Source: Atherix ibis (Eukaryota > Arthropoda > Insecta > Diptera > Athericidae). From it: a stretch of 64,000 nucleotides of DNA. The DNA lies in NCBI GenBank assembly GCA_958298945.1, contig OY282605.1:26576811-26640810 (forward strand). The letters are read 5' to 3'. Below are positions 23,966-34,110 of the stretch, piece by piece; the stretch's first letter is position 1; the number at the start of each line of letters is the position of its first letter. The position numbers were made by a program, and so were the translations under genes. The notes beneath the pieces are model-generated. The model was not told where the DNA came from and did not search any database. It saw nothing but the letters and a program-made list of their open reading frames with translations.

Positions 23966-26620
23966 TTAAATTGGATAATCCTTTGCAAGTTTTTTGTCTC
24001 GTTTCGACTACAGTCTTATTGCTTACTACTATTTTGTAGTTCCACAAAATATTAAACCATACTATAAATATAAACTAAGTAAATTTTTATCAGTAAATAT
24101 GTTTTTTTTAACAAAATCAGATTTTAAATGTGTTTTTTAACTTTACTTTTCCAGGCACAGATTGGATAACCCTTCAGAATAATTTAAATTCTTACACATA
24201 TAGTATAAACCTAAACATATATTCTTATTTTTGCAAATTACTATACAAGTTATTTGTCCTTCACAAAAAAAATATCAGTTATTTTATCACCAGTTCTAGA
24301 TTGTATTCTAATATAATGTATTTAACGTCTATACGATGTGTCATCTTAATTGTTAATAAAGCGTCATGGCAACTTGATGATTAAGTGATCGTCAAATATG
24401 ATTAATAATCAAAGGCAATCTATTATAAACAATTATAATAGTAATATTAATAGTAATAATAATTACATTTGTGGACATTTACCAAGCCAAGACAAGTTTA
24501 TAAGAGTAAGCCAACGAGTATAACTGCCATAATCCAAACCTAACGAAATCTTATCGTTCGTTTATTTATAGTCAATAATTAATATTTTGATGATGTCAGC
24601 TATAGTAGAAGAGACTTTATTCTGCAATATAAAACTAGTATCAGTTGATTTCGTAGAAGCTACTAGATACTTTCAGGTAATTTTCTTGATTATTCCAAAA
24701 GAGGAAGAACTGATTTTTATGAATATCCAATTGCATAATGAAGTGTGATTGGAGGTGTGTGTATGTGTTTTTTTTTATTATTAAATTTCTTATTTGTTTT
24801 TCCTTCTATTTTGCCTTGCCTTACTATTGATATTCATTTTCATTCCAATTGCATTCCAAGAGTACCATTCTCTTTCAATCAAGGACAATCGATATCATCA
24901 CATTTTAAGATAGCATGTTCATTTGAACATGATTCCTATGCTAAACAACAATATAATTCTTTAACGTTCTTATACATACATACACACATATATAATATTC
25001 AAAGGAGATTTACCTAACGAAAATATCAAAAAAGGCAATAACAACAAAAACAAACAAACAAAAATACAAATAAAAATGATCATTGAAGATCATAGGAAAA
25101 ATTCAATGAGTAAATAAAGTTAAATATTAAGTTTTTCATACATTTTCGATAAAACCTAAAGAAAAAAGTATAAAAAATCTAAATAATTTTATATCAAAAA
25201 AAAAGAAGGTAAAAAGAAAAAAAATATTTATATACGCGCGCGCACCTTCAAATCGATACAAAATTCGTGATTAGCGATTGGCTTTGTTCACTGGGAACTA
25301 ACTTTGTTCAAACTTGAGTTACTTACTATCAAGACTACTCAGTTGATAGTCTTATTATTGATTGGAAAGAAGTGTTATACTCGTAGTATATAATATTGGA
25401 TATTTTCTGTAGAGTTAGTGCAGTTTCTAAAGAATGGGAATTGGAACTGTTGGTATAGTTAACAGCGTGACATCATTAGTCATTTGAGCTTTCAGCCAGG
25501 AAAAAATCGCTTCCCATTCTTCTTTTAGCGCGTCCGCAATTTTCCTCAATGCCAGGTCGCATCGGTTTTCATCTTTCACGAATTTGGTCACTTAGTCATT
25601 GAAAAATCCGAGGACAAACGTGAGATACTGTTCCATGTTATCCGCTTTACCGGACAGGTTGGGCTAATACCAGGACTTTTCCGGCAAACATTTTTCCATT
25701 CTACTATTTACTACCATTCGATAAAGGTAAAAGAGCAAAAATCCATTCATAATTATTAGAATCGATACAAATCAGTAAATTAACAACAAACAACAAATAA
25801 CAAAATCAAAGAATTCCCAATTATTTATTAGTCATAAAATTTAAATATTTATAAATAATCGATGGTAATTTTTCTTATGCAATAATATTTAGTAATAATT
25901 ATGATCGTATTTTTTTCCTTTCTGCGTATCAAATCTATACCAGCTCTAATTGCTTGATATTTGAAAATAATGCTCAAAGTTAATGGAACTAAAAATGTTA
26001 TACTTGAAATAGTTTGAATTTTTTTCTTCTTTGATTTTTTCTCTCAATATTTTACTATTGAAAGTTTAGTAGATCGTGAAATTCATATAAAGAAAAGGTC
26101 ATTTTTAAGCTATTTAATACCCAAAAAAAAAAAAAAAAATAAATAGTCTCTAACGTGTTTAGTATTTTATAAAAAAAAGAAAAAAATTCAAGTGAACGCA
26201 ATTAAAATTGTAATATTGTAAATAAAATTGTTAGAAATCTGCTAATTTGTGAGTAAAAGTATACTTTGAGTATCCTTTTGATAATTAATGTGATATAATT
26301 AATATTGATCTATCTTGATTTATATTAAATAGGCAGCTAATAGGTTCAAGGACTGTTTCAAATTTGATTTGAATTAAAATTTGTTTAATGTTTTTTTTTT
26401 AATTGTATTTAATCTGTAAATAAAACTTAAACTTGAAACCATTTTTAATAAACTTTTCCAAGCAAAGTTTTTACGTAATTTGTGAATTATTTAAAAGTAT
26501 TTTTTTTTTAACATGGCCTATTTTTATTTTTTTTTTAAATTCACATAAAGTCCAAAAATAAAGAACTAAAAAAAATTTAGTGATTTTTAAACTTACAAGA
26601 TCGAAATAAATATTCCAAAT
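23966..26620. other. AT-rich spacer; coding-like patch at 25430-25705
   Basis: Mostly spacer with A-rich runs. On the minus strand, 25705-25430 reads about 90 codons with two stops, including ADNMEQYLTFVLGFFND and LALRKIADALKEEWEAIFSW. It looks like protein sequence but I cannot assign it. Confidence 0.35.
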
Positions 26621-26657
26621 TTATATAACGCAAGATACTTGCTATTGCGAGATAGTA

Positions 26658-27912
26658 CAAGTGTCGTTCAATAAGTCCTTAGAAAATCCAAGAAATTGCG
26701 CGCGTAGTGCCGGTAAAGATTTTTTGTAAGTAGCATTATTGACAGGAAAGCTGTCAAAATTTCAGCTCGATCCATAGCGTAGGTCAATTTCTATTATCGA
26801 TTAAAGTTAACGACATTTATTTGTGCATAACAATGGAAAAAAGCGAGTTTAGGGCTGTCATCAAACATCTCCATTTGAAAAGCTTAAGCCCGAAAGAAAT
26901 CAAAGCCAAGTTCGATGCAGTTACTGGCACATCTGCACCTGTGTTTGCGACAGTTAACAATTGGGTGAATGAATTTAAACGTGGCCGTTCATCCACAAAA
27001 GATGAACATCGTTCAGGACGCCCAGTTGAGGTGTCTACTCCTGAAATCATCGACAAAATCCACGATCTGATTTTGAACGATCGGCGAATTAAAGTGCGCG
27101 AATTCGAATTAGTTGAGGCCACGGGCATATCACAAGGTACAGTCGCTTCAATTTTGCATGAAAAATTGTCTGTGAAAAAAATTTCGGCAAGATGGGTGCC
27201 GCGTTTGCTCTCAGAGGAGAATAAGCGCAATCGTGGAGTGGACTCTGAGGCTATGTGGACTATGTTGCCACTCTTTCATCGCAATCCACTGTGGATAAAA
27301 CCTGGATACACTACTACACTCCAGAAACGAAGAGACAGTCATCACAGTGGATTTTTTTGCGCCATCGACCGGCAAGGTGATGGCCACGGTCTTTTGGGAT
27401 TCGCAGGGCATCATTTTTATCGACTACTTGGAAAAAGGAAAAACAATAACAGGAGCGTATTACGCGTCTTTATTGCAACGGTTGAGCGATGAAATCAAAG
27501 AGAAACGCCCCCATCTGAAGTAGAAAAAAATCCTCTTGCATCAGGACAATGTGCGTGTGCATACCTGCGCTGTTTCCATGGCCAAAATTGTGGAATTGAG
27601 AATGGAATTGTTGCAGCATCCCGCTTATTCACCAGATTTGGCCCCGAGTGACTATTTTCTTTTCCCCAATCTGAAGAAATGGCTTGGCGGATGACGGTTC
27701 ATTTCCAACGAGGACGTCATTGCTCGAACGGATGAGTATTTTGCAGAACTTCCGAAATCCAATTTTTTGGACGGGATAAAAATTTTGGAAAAACGGTTGG
27801 GAAAGTGTATATATAGAACTAAAAGCAGAATATGTTTAAAAATAAATTTTTTTTTTTTAAAAACAGTTTTTTTCCATCTTTTTCTAAGGACTTATTGACC
27901 GACCCTAACTCG
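26658..27912 (+). mobile_element. Mariner family A, copy 2, deleted
   Basis: The left end, CAAGTGTCGTTCAATAAGTC, follows TA 26656-26657. The right end, inverted, carries TCGGTCAATAAGTCCTTAG. The last bases are disturbed (CCCTAACTCG), so the end is either about 27905 or 27912 with TA at 27913-27914. It is closely similar to copy 1 in both ends and coding region. Confidence 0.88.
26833..27839 (+). pseudogene. Mariner A transposase, copy 2, first catalytic Asp lost
   Basis: MEKSEFRAVIKHLHLKSL starts the frame, which runs unbroken through both helix-turn-helix domains and the GRPVEVSTPEIID linker, the part that is frameshifted in copy 1. After FHRNP a deletion of about 25 bases removes AKFLHRYVT and throws the VDETW block out of frame; a second deletion of about 35 bases follows near 27355. 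Further down, HQDNVRVHT and YSPDLAPSDYF are readable in another frame, and a TAG interrupts the Lys run near 27521. The N-terminal DNA-binding domain is therefore the best preserved in the window, while catalysis is impossible. Confidence 0.88.
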
Positions 27913-28190
27913 TAATCTAGTTTTTTGTACCTCAATGGAAAGATATATATGTGAACGACATGTGGTTTTAACAAGACGGTACCACATGCCATACAACCTA
28001 TAATACAATTCAATTACTGCATGAGTTATTTCCTGGTCATGTAATTTACCTGCAAATGAACCCTCCCCCCCCCCACCGATCATGTGATTAAACGCCGTTG
28101 GACTTGTTGCTTCGGAGTTTTTTTTTAAAGTCTAATGTTTATACCAATAATCCCACAACCATTTACACCTTGAGGGAGGAAAATGAGAAA

Positions 28191-29565
28191 AATGATCATG
28201 GAATATTTCAACAAAAGAGTGACTATGTGCTAGCAAAGCCATTTACCCAATTTGTTATTCCCAATAGAATTTTAATTTATAATTATAAACCTGTGTTTTT
28301 GGTCAAAACTACTTCTTGGGTGTTATTTGGGATATCTTTTATAATGTGGAACTTTTATAAAACCAGAAAAATATTTAAAAAAATTAAAAATAGAAAAATT
28401 GCTCTATTAGACAAAAAAAATTGCAAAAAAGGCTTCGTTTGTTTATTTATTTGTATGTAAGGATACTAGGATATGAGGCAGGAGGCATAATTTAGCGCTT
28501 CAACCATGAGGCTATTGGGCGACCTGTAAATATGTGTGGGCTAGATGGAGTCGATCTATGCTTAGTGGAATGGACCATTTGTATGTGAAACCAGTAAACA
28601 AACCGATCTTTGGAGAAATCGTATTTTTTAAATGGGATACAAAAGCTAAAAAATCGTTAGACTACGTATATCGCGCTGAAAGGACATTTGGTCGATATGG
28701 AAATTGAATTTTGCAAATAAAAATATTTTCTTCTTGTGAAAGCCAGGTATTAATCATATACCCCTCAAATGTTGTTAGATTTTGTAAAGCTTGTTAGTTT
28801 GCTTTAGGAAATTAATAACAGGACTCGAAACTGATATTGAGCGATCTACGAGGAGAATCTCATTTGAAAATAAATGTTGGGTAAGGTGATATTTGGTTAG
28901 AAAATGAGTTATAGTGTGTAAAATGTCGCATGATGGCCAGATGGGTTTCCGAAAACTATCCGAATTCTGAGCAGTTCCTTTTAGTATTTGTTCAGTTATT
29001 ATGCCTATGAAAAAACAAAAGTATCATATGATAAGCAGGTGGGCCACGTAAGGAAGTCTCATTACTTAAACTGGAACCCTAATAAATTCAACACCCATGC
29101 TCCTAAGCAGGTTATGTCAAATAATGTTGAAAGCAGGATCAGTCAATGGACCACAAATTATAGAAAGGCATCTTATGAGCCTACTAATTAAAAACCGGCG
29201 GACATAAAAATATTATATATAAAAATAAATAAAACAAAATAGTTGATTTTCCAATAAAATTTATAATTTTGTCTTAATTATGGTAAAAATTTTATAAAAA
29301 TATAGTTTTTTTTAAAAAAAATGGCTTACACAATTTGGACTAAATTAAGGCAGTATCGAGTTAAGGGTAGGTTTGTTTTAAACCATTTTTTGTCAATTTA
29401 AAAGCTAATATATTTTTAGGGAATAATTTTTGTTAAAAAATTTTTGCAATTAAACCAGCCGTCAATATTATTTGGCTGAAACAATAATCGAAACAGTCTC
29501 TAAGGGTATGTATTTTTTTTAATCAACTATTGAATTAATTATTCTTAATATACATTGCAGCCCAA
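28191..29565. other. Unrecognised stretch
   Basis: An open plus frame continues from the rosa-type tail to 28460 with a hydrophobic middle (SWVLFGISFIMW) that I cannot assign. A 67-codon frame at 28988-29191 is hydrophilic and also unassigned. Neither has family support. Confidence 0.35.
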
Positions 29566-30423
29566 AGCGCCTCGCCATTATCGAGCATAGCAGGTTTTAG
29601 CACCATCGGGGGGCACCCGATTTCCATGCGACCAACTTTTGTTTTAAGAGTACTTTGGGTTGTACTCCGCTTATTTAGCTACAGTAAGGAACCTTGTAAA
29701 TTCCTAGTCACTGCTAAAGAAAGTACAATCGGAATCGTCCTTCATCCTTATCCGGTTGTAGCCACCTTGCGTGCCCATTTACCAAAAGTTTCCATATTTC
29801 AAACGGCGCCATGGTAAATCTATTCAAACATTCATAACTCTCACACATACTCATTACACCACTCAGATCCACTCCATTTACATTCAATCTATTTCCACAT
29901 GAATCCAGATCTCTAAGATGCTCATACAAACCACACTTTATAAGGAGGTAACAGGCACTCCTGTAACTAAGGAACAGGCCACATTAAAAATTATTTGCTG
30001 AAGCAAACCTGCCACATGAGATAAACTTATAAAACCATCTCCTATTCACACACTGTTGCCAGATCTCATACACTTTCTTCAGGACTAGAGCCCGCCATTG
30101 GTCCTCTCCAAGATCGTGAATTTCCTCATTTAGAATAGAACAGCCCTCCGCCAATACAATGGCTCGCCGCATCCAATAGATAGGGATTTCTGCCATTAGG
30201 ACGTACATTGCATCGGTGGAGACCGTTCTACAAACAGTCAAACCACTGAGTGCAGTTGATCCTGTTTCTAGAATATTTAAACCGCATCACATGACCCCAA
30301 CAACAAGCACCGAACGTCATACACGCCATAAACAAACTCTTGTACATCATTCTCACTTCCCTCCCTCGAATACCACATTCATTTCTAAATACCCACCTCA
30401 GACATCTAGTATCGCCTGTTATA

Positions 30424-31596
30424 TAGGGTGGTCCATCTAGCGGTTCCATTTTGAAACACTATTTATTTGAAGTACTAGAGTGTTAACTGTCAACACGAAT
30501 TGACAGATTGTTCGTTGAAAGTCAGAATTTTACGAAATGGTAATCCATACGCTTGAAGAAAAATGGGAAATATTGAAAACTTACTTCCAAAGTGGTGAAT
30601 CTTCAACCCCAACTGTGAGAAATTTCAAAAAAAAAAGGGCAAAGATCGAATGCCATTACGTCAATTTGTGGACAAATTCGTGAAGCGAGTTCGCGAAACT
30701 GGTTTGTTGGTTGCCGAAGCAACTCTTTCCCGCTCTAAGACAGTGCGTACGACCGAGAACATTTCTCGCACTTCTCTGTTGAGAATTTTGCACAAAGACC
30801 TCGGTATGAAAGCTTACAAAGTATAATTAGTCCAACAACTAAAGCCGCATGACCATGCGATGCGTTTTCGGTTTGCCCAATGAGCTCAAGATCAATTGGT
30901 CGAAGATGAGCATTTTTACCGAAAAATCATTTTTTCGGATGAGCCCCATTTCCACCTCGGTGGGTATCTCAAAAACAAAATTGTCGCATCTGGGGCTCAG
31001 AAAATCCATACGTTACCATGGAAAAATCCACAACAAGTCACGGTTTAGTGCGGATTTTGGACTGGAGGCTTCATTAGCCCGTTTTTCTTCGAAAACGATG
31101 AAGGAGCCACCGTTACGGTCAATGGTGAGCGCTATCGTGGCATGCTCAACGAATTTTTGTTTCCAAAAGTTGAATAGAATGGCATGGACGACATTTGGTT
31201 TCAACAGGACGGGGCCACTTGCCACACAGCCAACGTAACAATCCAACTTTTGGGCACTGCTTTCGAAAACCGAATAATCAGCCGAAATTCTGATATCAAT
31301 TGACTGCCTCGGAGCTGTGACTTGAGCCCGTTGGATTATTTTCTGTGGGGAGCCGTTAAGGATAAATGTTATCATTAAAGAGATACAGTCCCAGACAATC
31401 GAATATGTACTGAAAAATTGGGTCGAGCGAATGGGGTACTGTAACGCCAGCCGTGACAGTCGTTTAAATGATGTTGTGTTTCATTCTTAAATTTCAAGGT
31501 TCAATATTTTTAATAAAATCGGAAATTTGTAAAAACATACACTAGTTTTTTTATTTATTTACTTTTTAAAATGCAACTTCTAAATGGTCTACCCTG
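30424..31596 (+). mobile_element. DD41D (rosa-type) mariner, full length with ends
   Basis: 1173 bp with inverted ends TAGGGTGGTCCATCTAGCGG on the left and the inverse of CAGGGTAGACCATTTAGAAG on the right, about 30 bp with several mismatches. TA flanks lie at 30422-30423 and 31597-31598. It is inserted in the minus-strand LINE fragment. This is the only copy of its family here with an almost complete coding region, and it serves as the key to the eight decayed loci. Confidence 0.85.
30537..31490 (+). pseudogene. Rosa-type transposase, broken
   Basis: It starts MVIHTLEEKWEILKTYFQSG. Frame changes follow, but blocks are clear: LRQFVDKFVKRVRETGLLV, SLLRILHKDLGMKAYK, KIIFSDEPHFHLGGY (Asp codon 30938), FISPFFFENDEGATVTVNG, RYRGMLNEFLFPKVE, DIWFQQDGATCHTA (Asp codon 31208) and SCDLSPLDYFLWGAV (Asp codon 31334). 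The second and third aspartates are 42 codons apart, so DD41D as in the rosa group of mariners. A TGA replaces the expected Trp just before PPRSCD, other stops and shifts lie upstream, and the tail ends SRLNDVVFHS, stop 31490. All three catalytic residues are retained although the gene is inactive. Confidence 0.85.
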
Positions 31597-32039
31597 TACT
31601 TTCCGTCCGAGGTGGTCTAAAAGGGGTCCGAAAATTAGGCGCTCACTCACACACAATGGTGAATACCTCAATGCCGCACTCCTCATTCTCACATTCGGTC
31701 GCCTATTTGAACCCAGTATATCCTTCAGAAACATGCATTCGTTCTTACTCTCAGATATACCCACACCTTCTGAAGCTGAGCCTCTCAGCACCAGAAGTTA
31801 TTGGCAGTACCGAAAGACCGCCGTCCCAAGTATTAATCAACTTTTTATTATGGTAGCTTTCGGCTTTGGCGAGGTTCATTTTCCATTGCCTCTCAGTTTT
31901 CCAAAAAATCTTCATTTACCTCAAAAAAAAAGTGTGTTAAAGAAAAAAAAAATTTTTGATATTATCAAAAATGTCATTTAATATATTTATTATATTTTTC
32001 CATTTTAAAAAAAAAAAAGAAAAATATTATTCAAATAAT

Positions 32040-32136
32040 TTTCGCAAGACTACTAACAAAACCCAATAATTTTAAAATAATTTTTTTATGACTTTTCTAC
32101 ACATTTGGTGCCATTACATGACGAATATTAGTTTTT
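32040..32136 (-). pseudogene. C-terminal end of a rosa-type transposase relic
   Basis: The minus strand reads NIRHVMAPNV, stop, KSHKKIILKLLGF. This matches NIRQVIAE..PEMCEKVIKNYIKRI of sister relics. It directly abuts the 243-bp array, whose units carry the next upstream part of the same gene. Confidence 0.5.
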
Positions 32137-34110
32137 AAATATTTTTGAGTATAAAAACTATTCTTTTTAATGTGATTTTTGTGGTAGCTTTACGAAAAAA
32201 AATCAATGGCATCAAATCGAGTGATCTTGGAGGCCAATTGGCACCACCAAATCCCGAATTTTTGCATCTTGGGAACTTTTTTCGTAATAAAACTAAAGTT
32301 TTGTCATGTTTTGGGGCTTGCACTAGCTTTTCTTAATAGGTGAAGCTATGAATAGTATGAAAATGACAAACTTTCAACCTAAAAAAATTTTCACACCTCT
32401 CAAATTGTAACTGTCAAACAACAAGCTAGCTTTATAAAAAAAAAATGCATCGGCATCAAATCGAGAGATCTTGGAGGCCAACAGACACAACCAAATCTAA
32501 AATTTTTGCGTCCTAGGAACTTTTTGCGTAATAAAACTTAAGTTTTGTCATGTTGTGGGGCTTGCAGTAGTGTTTCTTAATAGCTGAAGCTATGAATAGT
32601 ACGAAAATTGCAAACTTTCAACCTAAAACAAATTTTCGCACCTCTCAAATTGTAACTGTCAAACAACAAGCTAGCTTTATAAAAAAAAATGCATCGGCAT
32701 CAAATCGAGAGATCTTGGAGGCAAACAGACACAATCAAATCTAAAATTTTTGCGTCCTAGGAACTTTTTGCGTAATAAAACCAAAATTTTGTTATGTTAT
32801 GGGGCTTGTACCAGCAACTACTTATAAATGAGGCTGTGCATAGGATAAAAATGGCAAACTTTCAACTTAAAATAAATGTTCACATCTCTCAAATAGTAAC
32901 TGCCAAACAACAAGCTAGCTTTATAAAAAAAATTAACGGCATCAAATCGAGTGATCTTGCAGGCCAACTGACACAATCAAATCTAAAATTTTTGCGTCCT
33001 GGGAACCTTTTGTGTAATAAAACTTAAGTTTTGCCATGTTGTGGGGCTTGCAGTAGCGTTTCTTAATAGGTGAAGCTATGAATAGTATAAAAATGGCAAA
33101 CTTTCAACCTAAAACAAATTTTAACACCTCTCAAATAGTAACTGCCAAACAACAAGATAGCTTTACAAAAAAAAAAAATCAACGGCATCAAATCGAGTGA
33201 TCTTGCAGTACAACTGACACAATCAAATCTAAAATTTTTGCGTCCTGGGAGCTTTTTGCGTAATAAAACCAAAATTGTGTTATGTTATGTGGCTTGTATT
33301 AGCAACTACTTAAAGGTGAGGCTGTGCATAGGATAAAAATGGCAAATTTTTGACCAAAAATAAATTTTTATATCTGTCAAATAGTAACAGTCAAAGGAAA
33401 AGGTAGCTTTGCAAACAAAAATCAACAGCATCAAATCGAGTGATCTTACAGGCCAACTGACACAACCAAATCTAAAATTTTTGCGTCCTGGGAGCTTTTT
33501 GCGTAATAAAACCAAAATTGTGTTATGTTATGGGGCTTGTATCAGCAACTATTTAAAGGTGAGGCTGTGCATAGGATAAAAATGGCAAATTTTTGACCAA
33601 AAATAAATTTTTATATCTGTCAAATAGTAACAGTCAAAGGAAAAGGTAGCTTTGCAAACAAAAATCAACGGCATCAAATCGAGTGATCTTGCAGTACAAC
33701 TGACACAATCAAATCTAAAATTTTTGCGTCCTGGGAGCTTTTTGCGTAATAAAACCAAAATTGTGTTATGTTATGGGGCTTGTATCAGCAACTATTTAAA
33801 GGTGAGGCTGTGCATAGGATAAAAATGGCAAATTTTTGACCAAAAATAAATTTTTATATCTGTCAAATAGTAACAGTCGAAAGAAAAGGTAGCTTTGCAA
33901 ACGAAAATCAACGGCATCAAATCGAGTGATCTTGTAGGCCAACTGACACAATCAAATCTAAAATTTTTGCGTCCTGGCAGCTTTTTACGTAATAAAACCA
34001 AAATTTTGTTATATTATGGTGCTTGTACCAGCAACTACTTATAAATGAGGCTGTGCATAGTATAAATATGGCAAATTTGACAGATGTCAAATGGTAACTG
34101 TCAAATGACA
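32137..34110. repeat. ~243-bp satellite, eight units, derived from a transposase gene
   Basis: The marker GCATCAAATCGAG recurs at 32209, 32453, 32697, 32939, 33185, 33428, 33671 and 33914, spacings 242-246 bp. Units are highly similar; the four on the right are the most alike. On the minus strand each unit reads VLLRKK(F/L)P, then (F/G)..VSWPxRSLDLMPLI. In the leftmost unit this is ANWPPRSLDLMPLIFF, clearly the WPPRSCDLTPLDFF block around the third catalytic aspartate of rosa-type transposases, with the Asp changed to Ile. Minus-strand frames of 62-69 codons repeat in several units but are only relics. Confidence 0.9.

Larger units (their letters stand above)
26625..28190 (+). mobile_element. 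DD41D (rosa-type) relic hosting mariner A copy 2
   Basis: Just left of the mariner, ARYLLLRDS (26628-26655) fits the RYRAMITDF block. Right of it, FVPQWKDIYVNDMWF and QDGTTCHTTYNTIQLLHELF give the second catalytic block (Asp codon 27975). Then PPPRSCD-stop-TPLDLLLRS gives the third (Asp codon 28101). The distance is 42 codons in one frame, so 41 residues lie between the two aspartates, the rosa (DD41D) signature. SNVYTNNPTTIYTLREEN follows to about 28190. Stops at the Trp-Phe-Gln position and in SCD-L-TPLD mark it as dead. Confidence 0.78.
29570..31850 (-). mobile_element. Minus-strand LINE fragment (probably R1 clade), interrupted
   Basis: Right of the inserted rosa-type element, the minus strand reads NRRPNVRMRSAALRYSPL (31700-31650). 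Left of it, it continues with GPPYITGDTRCLRWVFRNE, then YKSLFMACMTFGACCWG (30340-30290), CRTVSTDAMYVLMAEIPI (30235-30182) and LAEGCSILNEEIHDLGEDQW. This is the order thumb, ACxxFGAxxW, YRTVSTxAxxVxxxxIPI seen after the polymerase in R1-clade LINEs and in the R1-like copies here. The polymerase core itself is absent. Frames are broken. The right limit is approximate. Confidence 0.5.

Noticed and set aside
28098..28460. 120-codon plus-strand gene
   Set aside because: Its first ~30 codons are the tail of the rosa-type transposase; the rest has no support.
33063..34001. Family of 69-codon minus-strand genes
   Set aside because: They recur once per unit of the 243-bp satellite and are transposase relics.
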